Assembly: GCF_040801785.1 (NCBI RefSeq)
Contig: NZ_CP161805.1
Coordinates: 682,001 to 746,000, forward strand
DNA length: 64,000 nt
Direction: 5' to 3'
Origin: Sulfitobacter sp. LCG007
Lineage (GTDB): Bacteria > Pseudomonadota > Alphaproteobacteria > Rhodobacterales > Rhodobacteraceae
The position numbers were made by a program, and so were the translations under genes. A model generated the notes under the pieces. It saw only the letters and a program-made list of their open reading frames with translations. It did not search any database and had not been told where the DNA came from. The number at the start of each line of letters is the position of its first letter. Position 1 is the stretch's first letter. This document shows positions 1 to 8,456 of the stretch, in pieces.

Positions 1-884
1 GCGAAATGATCGTAATCGTCGTCGAAGAGGGCGAATTCGAAATCGTCCGGAACGTCGCCCCTGGTCCAGACCTGCGGGTTCGGCTCGTAGCCCCCCATGA
101 CGAGCCCGCCGACCTCTTCCTTGAAGTAGGTCCGCCGGTCCGGATCGCGCACGGTCGCCGCGTCCGACGCAAGCCCGTCGATCCTTTCGGTGACGATGTA
201 CTGGTGCTTTACCGGCTGCAGCGGCACGACAACGCCCGCCATCGCGCCCACCTGGCGCGCCCATTGCCCCGCGCAGTTCACCACCGTCTCGCACCTGACC
301 GTCCCTTCCGTGGTCCGCACGCCGGTGATGCGCCCCCCGTCACGGTCGAATCCAATCACGCGGACCCCCTCGCGCAAGGTCGCCCCGTGCATCCGCGCGC
401 CCTTGGCGAGGCTCTGGGTAATGTCGGCGGGATTGGCCTGACCGTCGGTGGGAAGCCAGGACGCACCGATCAGGTCGGAGGTTTCCATCAGGGGCCACAT
501 GCGCTTGACCTCGTCCGGGCCGATCAGCTCCATTTCCATGCCGAAGCTGCGCGCCGTCGTCGCGAGGCGCTTGTACTCGATCCAGCGATCTTGCGTGGTC
601 GCCAGACGCAGGCAGCCGGTCATCTTCCAGCCGGTCTGAAGCCCAGTCTCGGCATCGAGGCGCTTGTAGAGGTCGACCGAATACTTCAGCACCCGCGTGA
701 TCGAGGCGGACGAGCGGAGTTGCCCGACAAGTCCCGCCGCATGCCAGGTCGAGCCGCCCGTAAGCTTGCCCTGTTCGAGCAGCAGGACCTCGGCCTTGTG
801 GTCGCGCGCCAGATGGTAGGCTGTCGAGCAGCCGATGATCCCGCCCCCGATCACGACGACCTGGGCGTGCGATGGAAGGCTCAT
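1..884 (-). CDS. FAD-dependent oxidoreductase, dimethylglycine/sarcosine dehydrogenase-like (3' part missing)
   Basis: I translated this by eye from the minus strand; the reading frame stays open to the left edge, so only about the first 294 residues are present. The start reads MSLPSHAQVVVIGGGIIGCS, a dinucleotide-binding GxGxxG fold, followed by an acidic strand end (LLLEQG) and a GGSTWHAAGL segment, which is typical of the DAO/DMGDH flavoenzyme family that demethylates N-methylated glycines. The ATG overlaps the stop of the kinase-like gene by 4 bp (ATGA), so it is the last visible gene of the quaternary-amine transport operon. Demethylation of an imported betaine derivative would fit the context. 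The family call is firm; the substrate is inference, and a C-terminal folate-binding aminomethyltransferase part cannot be checked here. Confidence 0.85.
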   Translation of the reverse strand, partial: MSLPSHAQVVVIGGGIIGCSTAYHLARDHKAEVLLLEQGKLTGGSTWHAAGLVGQLRSSASITRVLKYSVDLYKRLDAETGLQTGWKMTGCLRLATTQDRWIEYKRLATTARSFGMEMELIGPDEVKRMWPLMETSDLIGASWLPTDGQANPADITQSLAKGARMHGATLREGVRVIGFDRDGGRITGVRTTEGTVRCETVVNCAGQWARQVGAMAGVVVPLQPVKHQYIVTERIDGLASDAATVRDPDRRTYFKEEVGGLVMGGYEPNPQVWTRGDVPDDFEFALFDDDYDHF

Positions 885-1756
885 GCGGGTTCTCCATGAT
901 CTGCGCGGTAACGCCCCAGCGCCGTGTCGAGAGCATCGAGGTTTTCCTGCGCGTAGGCGGCGAAGTCGACGCCGTCCGTCGACAGGTGGCGTTCCGAAAT
1001 CATCGCCCACAGTGCCTCTCGGATCAGCGAGGCGCATTGCATCGCGTCGAAGGCCTGCCGGAAGGCGGCGTCTGGTGCGTGGCCGAGATAGGCGGTGACA
1101 AGACGGTCGGACTGCGCGCGCGACATGCCGGCATTCGAAGCAGCGCCTGCAAGATCGAACATGGCGGTGCCGAAGGCGGCATATTCGAAGTCGATCAGCC
1201 AGAGGCAGTCGCCATCGTCGAGAAAGTTCGCGGGCAGAAGATCGTGGTGGCCGAAGACGATGGGCATCGGTATCTGGACCGCCTCCATCTCGGCGTTCAG
1301 GGCCAGCAGCCTCGGCAAACCGGCCGCGCGGGGAGTGTCGGCGAGCCGGCGGGCATAGTCGCGCACCACATGAAACGGCCAGAACATCGCGCCGGGGCCT
1401 GTGACCAGCCGCGGCATGTCCCGGTGGAACCGGCGCAGCAGCGCCGCGACCGCCTCGGGGGCGGCGGCGACATCCGGTGCCGTCCAGGTGCGCGCCTCGA
1501 TCCAGGCCGTGACCATCACGCCCGGACCGACATGTTCGACCGCAGGGCCAATTCCGGCGGCATGGGCCGCGCGCGCTGCCATCGCCTCGCGGGTCCGGTC
1601 CACATGGTGGAACGGGTAGTCCCTGCCGAAGCGCACGACATGCGCGCCTCTGGCGTCGGTTACTTTCCAGATCTCGTTCGAAAGGCCGCCCGTCAGGGGT
1701 TCGGCTGTCCACTTACCGGCCCAGCAGGGCAGGGTCGCGATATCCTCAAGGCCCAT
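881..1756 (-). CDS. Choline-kinase-like phosphotransferase
   Basis: This 291-residue protein has the aminoglycoside/choline kinase fold signature: a Brenner-type catalytic motif HHDLLPANFL (His170/His171, Asp172, Asn177) and the metal-binding IDFEYA motif (Asp189, Glu191). An N-terminal GGLSNEIWKV segment matches the nucleotide loop. The family transfers phosphate from ATP to small hydroxyl compounds such as choline. It overlaps the permease gene upstream by 11 bp and the oxidoreductase downstream by 4 bp, so it is embedded in the quaternary-amine ABC operon. Phosphorylation of an imported choline-like alcohol is a reasonable inference; the family also contains proteins acting on other amines. 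Confidence 0.8.
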   Translation of the reverse strand: MGLEDIATLPCWAGKWTAEPLTGGLSNEIWKVTDARGAHVVRFGRDYPFHHVDRTREAMAARAAHAAGIGPAVEHVGPGVMVTAWIEARTWTAPDVAAAPEAVAALLRRFHRDMPRLVTGPGAMFWPFHVVRDYARRLADTPRAAGLPRLLALNAEMEAVQIPMPIVFGHHDLLPANFLDDGDCLWLIDFEYAAFGTAMFDLAGAASNAGMSRAQSDRLVTAYLGHAPDAAFRQAFDAMQCASLIREALWAMISERHLSTDGVDFAAYAQENLDALDTALGRYRADHGEPA

Positions 1757-3734
1757 GGCCAGCGCCCTCCGCCAGTCCGAGCCGCGTGCGGATCCGCGCC
1801 GCGCCGGCCTGTATCAGCCGGTCCGCTATGATCGCAATGAAGGCGACGCAAAGCCCGGCCACAAGGCCCGCCCCCGCGTCGGCCTTGGTCAGCGCGATAT
1901 AGACCTGCTGGCCGAGGTCGCGGGTGCCGACAAGGGCGGTGATCACGAGCATCGAGAGCGCGAACATGATCGTCTGGTTGAGGCCGAGCAGGATCTCGGG
2001 CAGCGCGAGCTTCAGCTTGATCCGCCGCAGGATCTGCCCATCGGTGCAGCCCATCGCGCGGCCCGCCTCGATCAGACGGGGGTCGACTCCACGCAGGCCG
2101 AGGACCGTGTAGCGGATCGCCGGGACGACCGAATAGGCGACGACGGCCAGCATCGCGGTGAAATCCCCGACCCTGAACAGCATGACCGCCGGCATCAGGT
2201 AGACGAATGAGGGCAGCGTCTGCAGCGTGTCGATCGTCGCGCGCGTCCCGGCCCAGAGCCAGTCGCGCTCGGCGGACAAGATGCCAACCGGCAGACCAAT
2301 CAACATCGCGAAAAGTACCGAAACGCCGCAGAGATAGACGGTGGTCATCGCCTCTTCCCAGAGGCCGGTCAGCGCGATCAGCACCGTCAGCGCAGCGCTC
2401 GGCAAGGCGAGGCGGAGCCCTCCGAGGCGCCATCCGGCGAAGGCCGCGAGCCCTGCGACGCCGATCCATGGCAGACCGATCAGGAACCGCTTGACGGGGA
2501 TCATGAGGTTCAGCAGCAGGAAGTTCTTGATGGCCTCCAGCGTGTCGAAATAGTTGACATTGATCGCCTGCATCACGCGCGACCAGAAATCGCCGGACGA
2601 ATAGCGCCATGGCTCGGGGAAGGTCTGGGCTGCGGGCCAGACGAGACCCGCAAGCGTCGTGAGCACGATTACGGCGACGCCAGCAACAAGGTAGGGGTGC
2701 CGCGCGGGCCATGGGCCGGGCCGGGTCGGCTTCGACCCGAGGCGGGCATAGGCCTGGCTCAGCCGGTCAAGCGCCACGGCAAGGGCCACGATGCAGAGCC
2801 CGGCCTCGAGTCCCGCGCCGAAGTCGAGCCTGCGCAAGGCGGAAAGCACGTCGAAGCCAAGCCCGCCCGCACCGATCATCGAAGCGATGATCACCATGTT
2901 CAGCGAAAGCATGATGACCTGGTTCGCCCCCAGCATCAGCGCGTCCTGTGCGGCAGGGACCATCACGCGCCAGGTCATCTGGCGCCGCGAACAGCCGACC
3001 ATACGGCCCAGGTCGACGATCTCGTCGGGGACGCGCGAAAGCGCCAGCATCGTGACCCGGGTCATCGGCGGCATGGCGTAGATCAGCGTCGCCACGATCG
3101 CCGCGACCGGACCGAAGCCGAAGAGGATCAGGATCGGGACGAGATAGGCGAAGACGGGGATCGTCTGCATCAGGTCCAGGACCGGCGTGATCGCGCGGGC
3201 GAAGCAGGGGCTGCGATGCGCGATCAGCCCGAACCCGAGCCCGCCCAGAATGCCGATCGGCACGGCGATCACGATGGAGGCGAGCGTGAGCATCGCGCTT
3301 TCCCAACGCCCCAGCACGGCGATGAACGCGAAACACGAGCCGGTGAGAAGCGCGAGCCCCCAGCCGCCCGCGCGATGGCCCAGCAGGGCGAAAAGGCCGA
3401 TGACGCCGATCCAGGAAAGCGGTGGGAGTCCTGCGGCAGGCAATCCAGTCGACAGCAATGCAAGCACAAGGCGATAGGGAGCGTCGATGATCGCCGAGAC
3501 GAAGCGTGTGAACTGCGCGAAGCTGAAAAGACCGAAGGTTGCGTCGTTCAGAAGCCAGTCAACCGCCCCGCCCAGCCAGTTGTCGAAAGGGACTTCCCAG
3601 CCGCGCGGGACCTCGAAGGCCCAGGGGAGGACCCTGTCGCCCCAGATCCAGAGCGCCACGAGGCCGGCAAGACAGACAGCCCAGGCCATCGCCTTGTGGT
3701 TCGAACTCGGGCCTTGCAGGGCGGTGTCGGTCAT
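1746..3734 (-). CDS. Double-length ABC permease, glycine betaine/proline type
   Basis: The 662-residue protein contains two consecutive BPD_transp_1 permease domains in one chain. The two EAA-type loops are visible as GRMVGCSRRQMTWRVMVP in the first half and GRAMGCTDGQILRRIKLKLA in the second, each followed by a similar LGxNQ(V/T)IM helix, so the gene appears to be an internal duplication or fusion of a ProW-like permease. Single ProW proteins are about half to two-thirds this length. It begins 4 bp after the ATPase stop and overlaps the kinase-like gene by 11 bp. One chain probably supplies both membrane halves of the importer. Confidence 0.9.
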   Translation of the reverse strand: MTDTALQGPSSNHKAMAWAVCLAGLVALWIWGDRVLPWAFEVPRGWEVPFDNWLGGAVDWLLNDATFGLFSFAQFTRFVSAIIDAPYRLVLALLSTGLPAAGLPPLSWIGVIGLFALLGHRAGGWGLALLTGSCFAFIAVLGRWESAMLTLASIVIAVPIGILGGLGFGLIAHRSPCFARAITPVLDLMQTIPVFAYLVPILILFGFGPVAAIVATLIYAMPPMTRVTMLALSRVPDEIVDLGRMVGCSRRQMTWRVMVPAAQDALMLGANQVIMLSLNMVIIASMIGAGGLGFDVLSALRRLDFGAGLEAGLCIVALAVALDRLSQAYARLGSKPTRPGPWPARHPYLVAGVAVIVLTTLAGLVWPAAQTFPEPWRYSSGDFWSRVMQAINVNYFDTLEAIKNFLLLNLMIPVKRFLIGLPWIGVAGLAAFAGWRLGGLRLALPSAALTVLIALTGLWEEAMTTVYLCGVSVLFAMLIGLPVGILSAERDWLWAGTRATIDTLQTLPSFVYLMPAVMLFRVGDFTAMLAVVAYSVVPAIRYTVLGLRGVDPRLIEAGRAMGCTDGQILRRIKLKLALPEILLGLNQTIMFALSMLVITALVGTRDLGQQVYIALTKADAGAGLVAGLCVAFIAIIADRLIQAGAARIRTRLGLAEGAGHGP

Positions 3735-3738
3735 CGGC

Positions 3739-4767
3739 TCAGCCCTGAAGCATCAGGTCGATGACCCGTGCGCGGTCGAGATGGCCGATGGTGCGCCCCT
3801 CGTCGTCCATGACCCCGATCACCTCGGTTCCGTCGAGGAAGAAGGGCGCCGCCTCGGCCACCGTGGCCGAAGCGGGAAGGCGATGGCCGGGCGAAGAGCC
3901 CTCGGCCGGTTCCATGATCGTTGCGATCCGGACCACCTTGGCGCGCGGGACAGCCTTGGTGAATTCAGACACATAGGGCGTCGCCGGGCTCAGCACGATA
4001 TCTTCCGGCGTTCCCACCTGCTCGATTGCACCGTCCTTCATGATCGCGATGCGGTCGGCCAGGCGGATCGCCTCGTCGAAATCGTGGGTGATGAACACGA
4101 TGGTCTTGTGCAGCATCCGCTGGAGCCGCAGGAACTCGTCCTGCATCTCGCGCCGGATCAGCGGATCGAGCGCCGAGAAGGGCTCGTCGAGAAACCACAG
4201 TTCCGGTTCGGCGGCGAGGCTGCGCGCGATGCCGACGCGCTGCTGCTGCCCTCCGGAGAGTTCGCGCGGAAACGACGCCTCGCGCCCTTCGAGCCCGACA
4301 AGCGCGATCATCGTGCGCGCCCTGGCTTCGCGTCCGGCCCGAGCGATGCCCTGCACCTCGAGCGGGAAGGCGACGTTCTCGAGCACCGACATATGCGGCA
4401 GAAGCGCGAAATGCTGGAAGACCATTCCCATCTTGTGCCGGCGTATCCGCATCATTTCCGAGCGGCTCGCGGCGAGAAGGTCGCGCCCCTCGAAAAGGAT
4501 CTCGCCTCCCGTGGGCTCGACCAGCCGCGAAAGGCAGCGCACCAGCGTCGACTTGCCTGACCCCGACAGGCCCATGATCACGAAGATCTCGCCTGCGCGG
4601 ACCTCCATGTCGACCCCGCGGACCGCGCCGACAAGCCCCGCTGCCCGCAACGCATCGGGTGAAGGCGCGGGACCGTTCCCGGCAAGCCAGGTCTCTGCAC
4701 GGGCGCCGAACAGCTTCCAGACGTTCCGGCAGACGAGCCGGGGTTCCTGCGCCGGACAATCGGTCAT
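3739..4767 (-). CDS. Glycine betaine/proline-type ABC transporter ATPase
   Basis: The 342-residue ATPase shows Walker A GLSGSGKST (about residues 66-74), Q-loop VFQHFALLPHMSV, signature LSGGQQQR, Walker B LWFLDEPFSALD and H-loop FITHDFDEA. The N-terminal extension before the core (about 50 residues) and the C-terminal regulatory tail are usual for ProV/OpuAA proteins. The tail (SATVAEAAPFFLDGTEVIGV) resembles a CBS domain and may sense ionic strength. The frame is open further upstream, but the ATG at 4767, 11 bp after the binding-protein stop, is the sensible start. It energises the neighbouring double permease. Confidence 0.92.
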   Translation of the reverse strand: MTDCPAQEPRLVCRNVWKLFGARAETWLAGNGPAPSPDALRAAGLVGAVRGVDMEVRAGEIFVIMGLSGSGKSTLVRCLSRLVEPTGGEILFEGRDLLAASRSEMMRIRRHKMGMVFQHFALLPHMSVLENVAFPLEVQGIARAGREARARTMIALVGLEGREASFPRELSGGQQQRVGIARSLAAEPELWFLDEPFSALDPLIRREMQDEFLRLQRMLHKTIVFITHDFDEAIRLADRIAIMKDGAIEQVGTPEDIVLSPATPYVSEFTKAVPRAKVVRIATIMEPAEGSSPGHRLPASATVAEAAPFFLDGTEVIGVMDDEGRTIGHLDRARVIDLMLQG

Positions 4768-4778
4768 GGCCCGTCCGC

Positions 4779-5732
4779 CTACTGGCCGATCCAGCCCTTC
4801 CAGGTGCCCTCGTTCGCCGATATCCACTCGGCCACCACATCCGAGACCGTCGCACCTTCGAGGTCGACTTCGGTGATCATCCGGCCCATCTCGTCGTTGC
4901 TGATGGTGAAGGCCTCGATCGCCCTGGCAGCGCCGGGCCACTTGTCCGCGACCCCGGCCCAGCCCACCTTCCAGATCTCGCCGAACGGCTTGCCGCAATC
5001 GTAGGCCAGGTCCGGATTGATGCCCCAGGACGGATCGTTGTAGCACTCGGGAGTGTATTCGGGGAAGGCGACCCACTCGCCTTCGTACTTCGCCGGGGCC
5101 CAGTGCGGCGCATAGACCCAAAGCATGACCGGCGCTTCGCGCTGGATCGCGCTTTCGAGTTCGGCAAACAGCGCGGCGTCGGTACCCGCGTGGATAACCT
5201 CGAAGGGCAGGTCGAGCGCCTCGACGCGTTCGTCGTCAAAACCGCCCCATGTCACCGGTCCGCCAAGATAGCGCCCTTTCGGCGCGGTCTCGGGGATCGA
5301 GAAGGCCTCGGCGCAGTCCGCCTCCAGCAGCGCCTTCCAGTCCGGCAGTCCGGGGCAGCGGTCCTTCATGTAGATCGGATACCACCACTCTTCCTTCGCC
5401 TTCATGCCGGTGGGCCCGAAGTTCACGACCTTGCCGGTAGCGATTGCGGAATCCATCGCCTCGCGGCCCGTCGTCTCCCACATTTCCATTGCGACATGCA
5501 GATCGCCGGTCTCGAGGCCCGCGAATTGCGCCAGATAGTCGGCCTGAACGTATTCGACGTCATATCCGCCGGCTTTGAGGATCTCACCCATCAGCTCGGT
5601 CGTGATCAGTTGCCCCGTCCAGTCGTGCAGGGTCAGCCTGATCGGATCGTCCGACTCCTGTGCCGCAACCGGCCCGGCCAGCACGATTGCCGCAAAGCCC
5701 GCAACCGCCGCGAGTATCTGCTTTGATCTCAT
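4779..5732 (-). CDS. Periplasmic binding protein, glycine betaine/choline-type (OpuAC family)
   Basis: This 317-residue protein starts with a Sec signal peptide (MRSKQILAAVAGFAAIVLAG, cleavage near AAA-QE). The mature part is Trp-rich (HDWTGQL, EMWETT, EEWWYP, WVYAPHW), as expected for binding proteins that hold a quaternary ammonium group in an aromatic box. It is the first gene of the five-gene minus-strand operon, and a G-rich Shine-Dalgarno stretch precedes the ATG. The DeoR-type regulator lies divergently upstream. The exact ligand (glycine betaine, choline, dimethylglycine or another) cannot be read from sequence; the downstream kinase-like and DMGDH-like genes suggest a catabolic rather than purely osmoprotective role. 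Confidence 0.9.
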   Translation of the reverse strand: MRSKQILAAVAGFAAIVLAGPVAAQESDDPIRLTLHDWTGQLITTELMGEILKAGGYDVEYVQADYLAQFAGLETGDLHVAMEMWETTGREAMDSAIATGKVVNFGPTGMKAKEEWWYPIYMKDRCPGLPDWKALLEADCAEAFSIPETAPKGRYLGGPVTWGGFDDERVEALDLPFEVIHAGTDAALFAELESAIQREAPVMLWVYAPHWAPAKYEGEWVAFPEYTPECYNDPSWGINPDLAYDCGKPFGEIWKVGWAGVADKWPGAARAIEAFTISNDEMGRMITEVDLEGATVSDVVAEWISANEGTWKGWIGQ

Positions 5733-5909
5733 CCCACACCCCCTGTTCCCGGCACCTCGGCTTCAGGCAGCTAGGCGGCCAGGGCGGGTGCCTTCCATGG
5801 CCCGAGTAACGGACAGGGGCAGATTCGAGTCAATTGCCCCGTGTGGGATTTTGTGCTTTTTCTGACCGGAATTGACCGAGTGCGCCCAAGCGGTGGGCGA
5901 GGGGGCTTC
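5733..5909. promoter_or_regulatory. Divergent control region between amine operon and DeoR gene
   Basis: This 177-bp region must hold the promoters of both divergent genes. I see a direct repeat TGACCG at 5863-5868 and 5873-5878 (one helical turn apart) and a loosely inverted TCAATT/AATTGA pair around it. No convincing -35/-10 pair can be assigned by eye. A DeoR operator is likely here but is not identified. Confidence 0.4.
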
Positions 5910-6746
5910 ATGCAATCACGGCGTCAGGCCAGCATTCTGCGCCTTCTGCAGGATACCGGCGCGCAGTCGATCGCAGCGCTGGCCGACCGGCTTGGCGTGT
6001 CCAGCGAAACAGTCCGCCGCGATATCCGGGCGCTTGCCGAAACGGGCGAAGTACAGCGGGTGCACGGCGGCGCGAGCCTTCCCGAAACACAGGGCGAGGC
6101 ACCGTTCCGGCGGCGGATGCGGGCCAATGCCGCGGGCAAGCAGGCGATCGCTCAAAGGCTCGCCGCGACGGTGCGCAACGGTGACTCGCTGATGCTGGAT
6201 ACGGGGACGACGACCAGCTTCGTGGCGCGCGCCCTGACCGGCCACAGCCGGCTCACGGTCATCACCAATTCGACCGATGTGGCGCGGATCCTGTCCTCGG
6301 GCGGCGGCAACAGGGTGCTGCTGGCCGGTGGTCAGCTCAGACCGGATTCCGGCGCCGTTCTGGGCGAGGAGGCGACGGCCTTCATACAGCGGCACGCGGC
6401 GCATATAGCGGTGATTTCCGCGGGCGCGTTGATGGCCGGCGAGGTGATGGATTTCGATCCCTCCGAAGCGGGGCTGGCGCGCGCGATGCTGTCGCGATGC
6501 GACAGGCGCGTGCTCGTCACCGATACGACCAAGTTCGAGAAGCGCGGCCTCGTCACGGTCTGCCGGTATGACGAGCTGCACGAGATCGTCACGGACGGCG
6601 ACGTGTCCGCCAGCGAACGCCGCGCCATCGGTGACGCCGGTGTGACCCTCGTGGTGGCGGCAGCAGGCCCTGAAGCCGAGCGGCAACCGGAGGAAACCCT
6701 CTCACCGGAGAGGCCGCATCCGGCACCGGATTCGCAGACAGGTTAG
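5910..6746 (+). CDS. DeoR-family transcriptional regulator
   Basis: The 278-residue protein has the two DeoR parts. An N-terminal helix-turn-helix lies at about residues 5-58 (QSIAALADRLGVSSETVRRD, then VHGGASL). The C-terminal sugar-isomerase-like sensor domain carries DTGTTTSFVARAL and the DTTKFEKRG segment that usually contacts a phosphorylated effector. The frame is open from 5841, but the ATG at 5910 directly follows GAGGGGGC and gives the usual family N terminus. The gene is divergent from the quaternary-amine operon, with a 177-bp shared upstream region, so it probably regulates that operon. A phosphorylated product of the kinase-like enzyme would be an attractive inducer; that is inference. 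Confidence 0.88.
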   Translation: MQSRRQASILRLLQDTGAQSIAALADRLGVSSETVRRDIRALAETGEVQRVHGGASLPETQGEAPFRRRMRANAAGKQAIAQRLAATVRNGDSLMLDTGTTTSFVARALTGHSRLTVITNSTDVARILSSGGGNRVLLAGGQLRPDSGAVLGEEATAFIQRHAAHIAVISAGALMAGEVMDFDPSEAGLARAMLSRCDRRVLVTDTTKFEKRGLVTVCRYDELHEIVTDGDVSASERRAIGDAGVTLVVAAAGPEAERQPEETLSPERPHPAPDSQTG

Positions 6747-6865
6747 GCGATCCCGGCGGCCGGGGGATGCGGGGGATACTTGGTCGTCGGACATGTGAGA
6801 CGCATTGCTCCGATTACGGCCCGAATGTCAAAAAAGTCGGGATTTCTGAAATCTCGGCTTGAAGT

Positions 6866-6893
6866 CATCCACATATCATCCATATAACATCCA
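6866..6893. promoter_or_regulatory. Triple CATCCA direct repeat, candidate RHH operator
   Basis: CATCCA occurs at 6866, 6877 and 6888, exactly 11 bp apart, in an AT-rich patch immediately before the ribosome-binding site of the ribbon-helix-helix gene. The opposite-strand form (GATGG) recurs at 6898-6902 and 6909-6917. Evenly phased short repeats on one DNA face are what cooperative dimers of CopG/Arc-type proteins bind, so autoregulation is likely. Confidence 0.55.
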
Positions 6894-6913
6894 TACAGAT
6901 GGTGGAGAGATGG

Positions 6914-7324
6914 ATGGCGAAGGTTCAGTCTTTGCGGCCGGTCGAGAGCGAGAAGATCACGATCAACCTCGGGCATGTGGATCTCGGGCGGGTGGATCTG
7001 CTGGTCCAGGAGGGTTTCTATTCCAACCGGACGGATTTCATCCGCACCGCGATCCGCAATCAGCTCAACGCAGAGCAGGAGCAGGTCACGCAGTCGATCC
7101 GGCGTCACACGCTTGAACTGGGCCTGCGCGACATATCGCGGGCAGAGCTCGAGGAGGTGCGCGCGCGGGGCGAACAGCTGGACATCAAGGTGGTCGGCCT
7201 GACCCGCATCGACGCTGACGTGTCGCCGGAGCTCGCCCGGGCCACCATCGCAAGCATCAAAGTCCTCGGCGCCCTGCAGGCGACGGGGGAAGTCAAGGCG
7301 GCCCTCAAGGACCGCATCACCTGA
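6914..7324 (+). CDS. CopG/ribbon-helix-helix family transcriptional regulator
   Basis: The 136-residue protein has an N-terminal ribbon-helix-helix: a beta strand EKITINLGHVDLGRVDLL followed by helices FYSNRTDFIRTAIRNQL, with the SNRTDFIR turn typical of this fold. The C-terminal 80 residues are of unknown role. An ATG at 6899 is also in frame, but the ATG at 6914 has GGAG six bases upstream while 6899 has no ribosome-binding site and would overlap the repeat region. The next gene is a PHA depolymerase-type esterase, 31 bp downstream, so this regulator probably controls that small operon and itself. Confidence 0.82.
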   Translation: MAKVQSLRPVESEKITINLGHVDLGRVDLLVQEGFYSNRTDFIRTAIRNQLNAEQEQVTQSIRRHTLELGLRDISRAELEEVRARGEQLDIKVVGLTRIDADVSPELARATIASIKVLGALQATGEVKAALKDRIT

Positions 7325-7355
7325 GGCAGAAGGCCTCATACCCTTGGAATTGATC

Positions 7356-8456
7356 ATGAACAGCGATTTCGCGACGGCCATGGGCCGGGCGCTCGAATTT
7401 ACGCGCTCCGGAAACGCCCACGAGGCGACCCGGATCATCGCCGCGGCCCTTGGGTCCGGGGCGCCAACCTGGCCGACGCCTGCAGCACAGCCGCAGGCTG
7501 GCGCCGCGCGCCAACCGCTCGGCAGGGTGATCGCGTCGCTGGTGAACGGCGGCGTCCGAAAGGCCTCGGGCATGTCCTCTTTCCGCGCCGGAGGGGCCCA
7601 GCCTTGCGTGCCGGAGGGTGCGCAGTACCTCGAGAGGCGGCACCAGTCGGTCTTCGGCAGCCGGGAGTATCGGCTCTTCGTGCCATCCCCGCGGACCGAG
7701 CAGTTTCGGGGCGTCGTCCTGATGCTGCACGGCTGCACCCAGTCCGCCGACGATTTCGCAGCCGGAACCCGCATGAACGAGCATGCCGAGCGGGAGAACC
7801 TCATGGTGGCCTATCCGCAGCAGGGACGGTCCGACAACGCGATGGGCTGCTGGAACTGGTTCCAGCCGGGCGACCAGAAGAAGGGCGCGGGCGAGCCGGC
7901 GATCCTTGCCGGTCTGGCGCGTGAACTGGCGGAAGAATACGGCGTGACTGCGGACCGGATATTCGCCGCGGGCCTGTCGGCGGGAGGCGCGATGGCCGCG
8001 ATTCTCGGCGCGGCCTATCCCGAGGTGTTCCATGCGGTCGGCGTGCATTCGGGGCTCGCGCCGGGAGCGGCAAGCGATGTGGCCAGCGCCTATGCTGCGA
8101 TGCACGGGCAGGGATCGGGCTTCACCGGCACGGCTCCGGTCCGCACGATCCTGTTTCACGGCACCGCCGATCAGACCGTGCATCCGTCAAATGCAGACCG
8201 CGTCCTTCTGTCCGCCCTCGGATCCTGCGATTCCGTCGAATTCGAGGACCGCCCGGCCGCAGGCCGCGCCGCGCGCCGCACCATCCATCAGGACGTCATG
8301 GGAAACACCCTGGCCGAGCGTTGGCTGGTCGAGGGGGCGGGCCATGCCTGGTCCGGGGGCTCGGCCGACGGCAGCTACACCGACCCCGCCGGCCCGGACG
8401 CTTCCGCCGAGATTATCCGCTTCTTCATGCAGACCTGCGAGAAGGACGACCAATGA
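7356..8456 (+). CDS. PHB/PHA depolymerase-family esterase
   Basis: The 366-residue alpha/beta hydrolase has the lipase box GLSAGG (Ser208), an oxyanion/nucleophile-side LHGCTQSADDF motif, Asp272 in FHGTADQTVH and His330 in GAGHAWSGG, giving a full catalytic triad. This is the esterase PHB depolymerase (LpqC-like) family that cleaves polyhydroxyalkanoates or oligomers. A TTG at 7344 is in frame, but the ATG at 7356 has GGAA at a good distance. There is no evident signal peptide; about 95 residues of variable sequence precede the hydrolase core. A small hairpin (7322-7338) lies between the RHH gene and this one. The stop overlaps the next gene's start (ATGA). Confidence 0.88.
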   Translation: MNSDFATAMGRALEFTRSGNAHEATRIIAAALGSGAPTWPTPAAQPQAGAARQPLGRVIASLVNGGVRKASGMSSFRAGGAQPCVPEGAQYLERRHQSVFGSREYRLFVPSPRTEQFRGVVLMLHGCTQSADDFAAGTRMNEHAERENLMVAYPQQGRSDNAMGCWNWFQPGDQKKGAGEPAILAGLARELAEEYGVTADRIFAAGLSAGGAMAAILGAAYPEVFHAVGVHSGLAPGAASDVASAYAAMHGQGSGFTGTAPVRTILFHGTADQTVHPSNADRVLLSALGSCDSVEFEDRPAAGRAARRTIHQDVMGNTLAERWLVEGAGHAWSGGSADGSYTDPAGPDASAEIIRFFMQTCEKDDQ

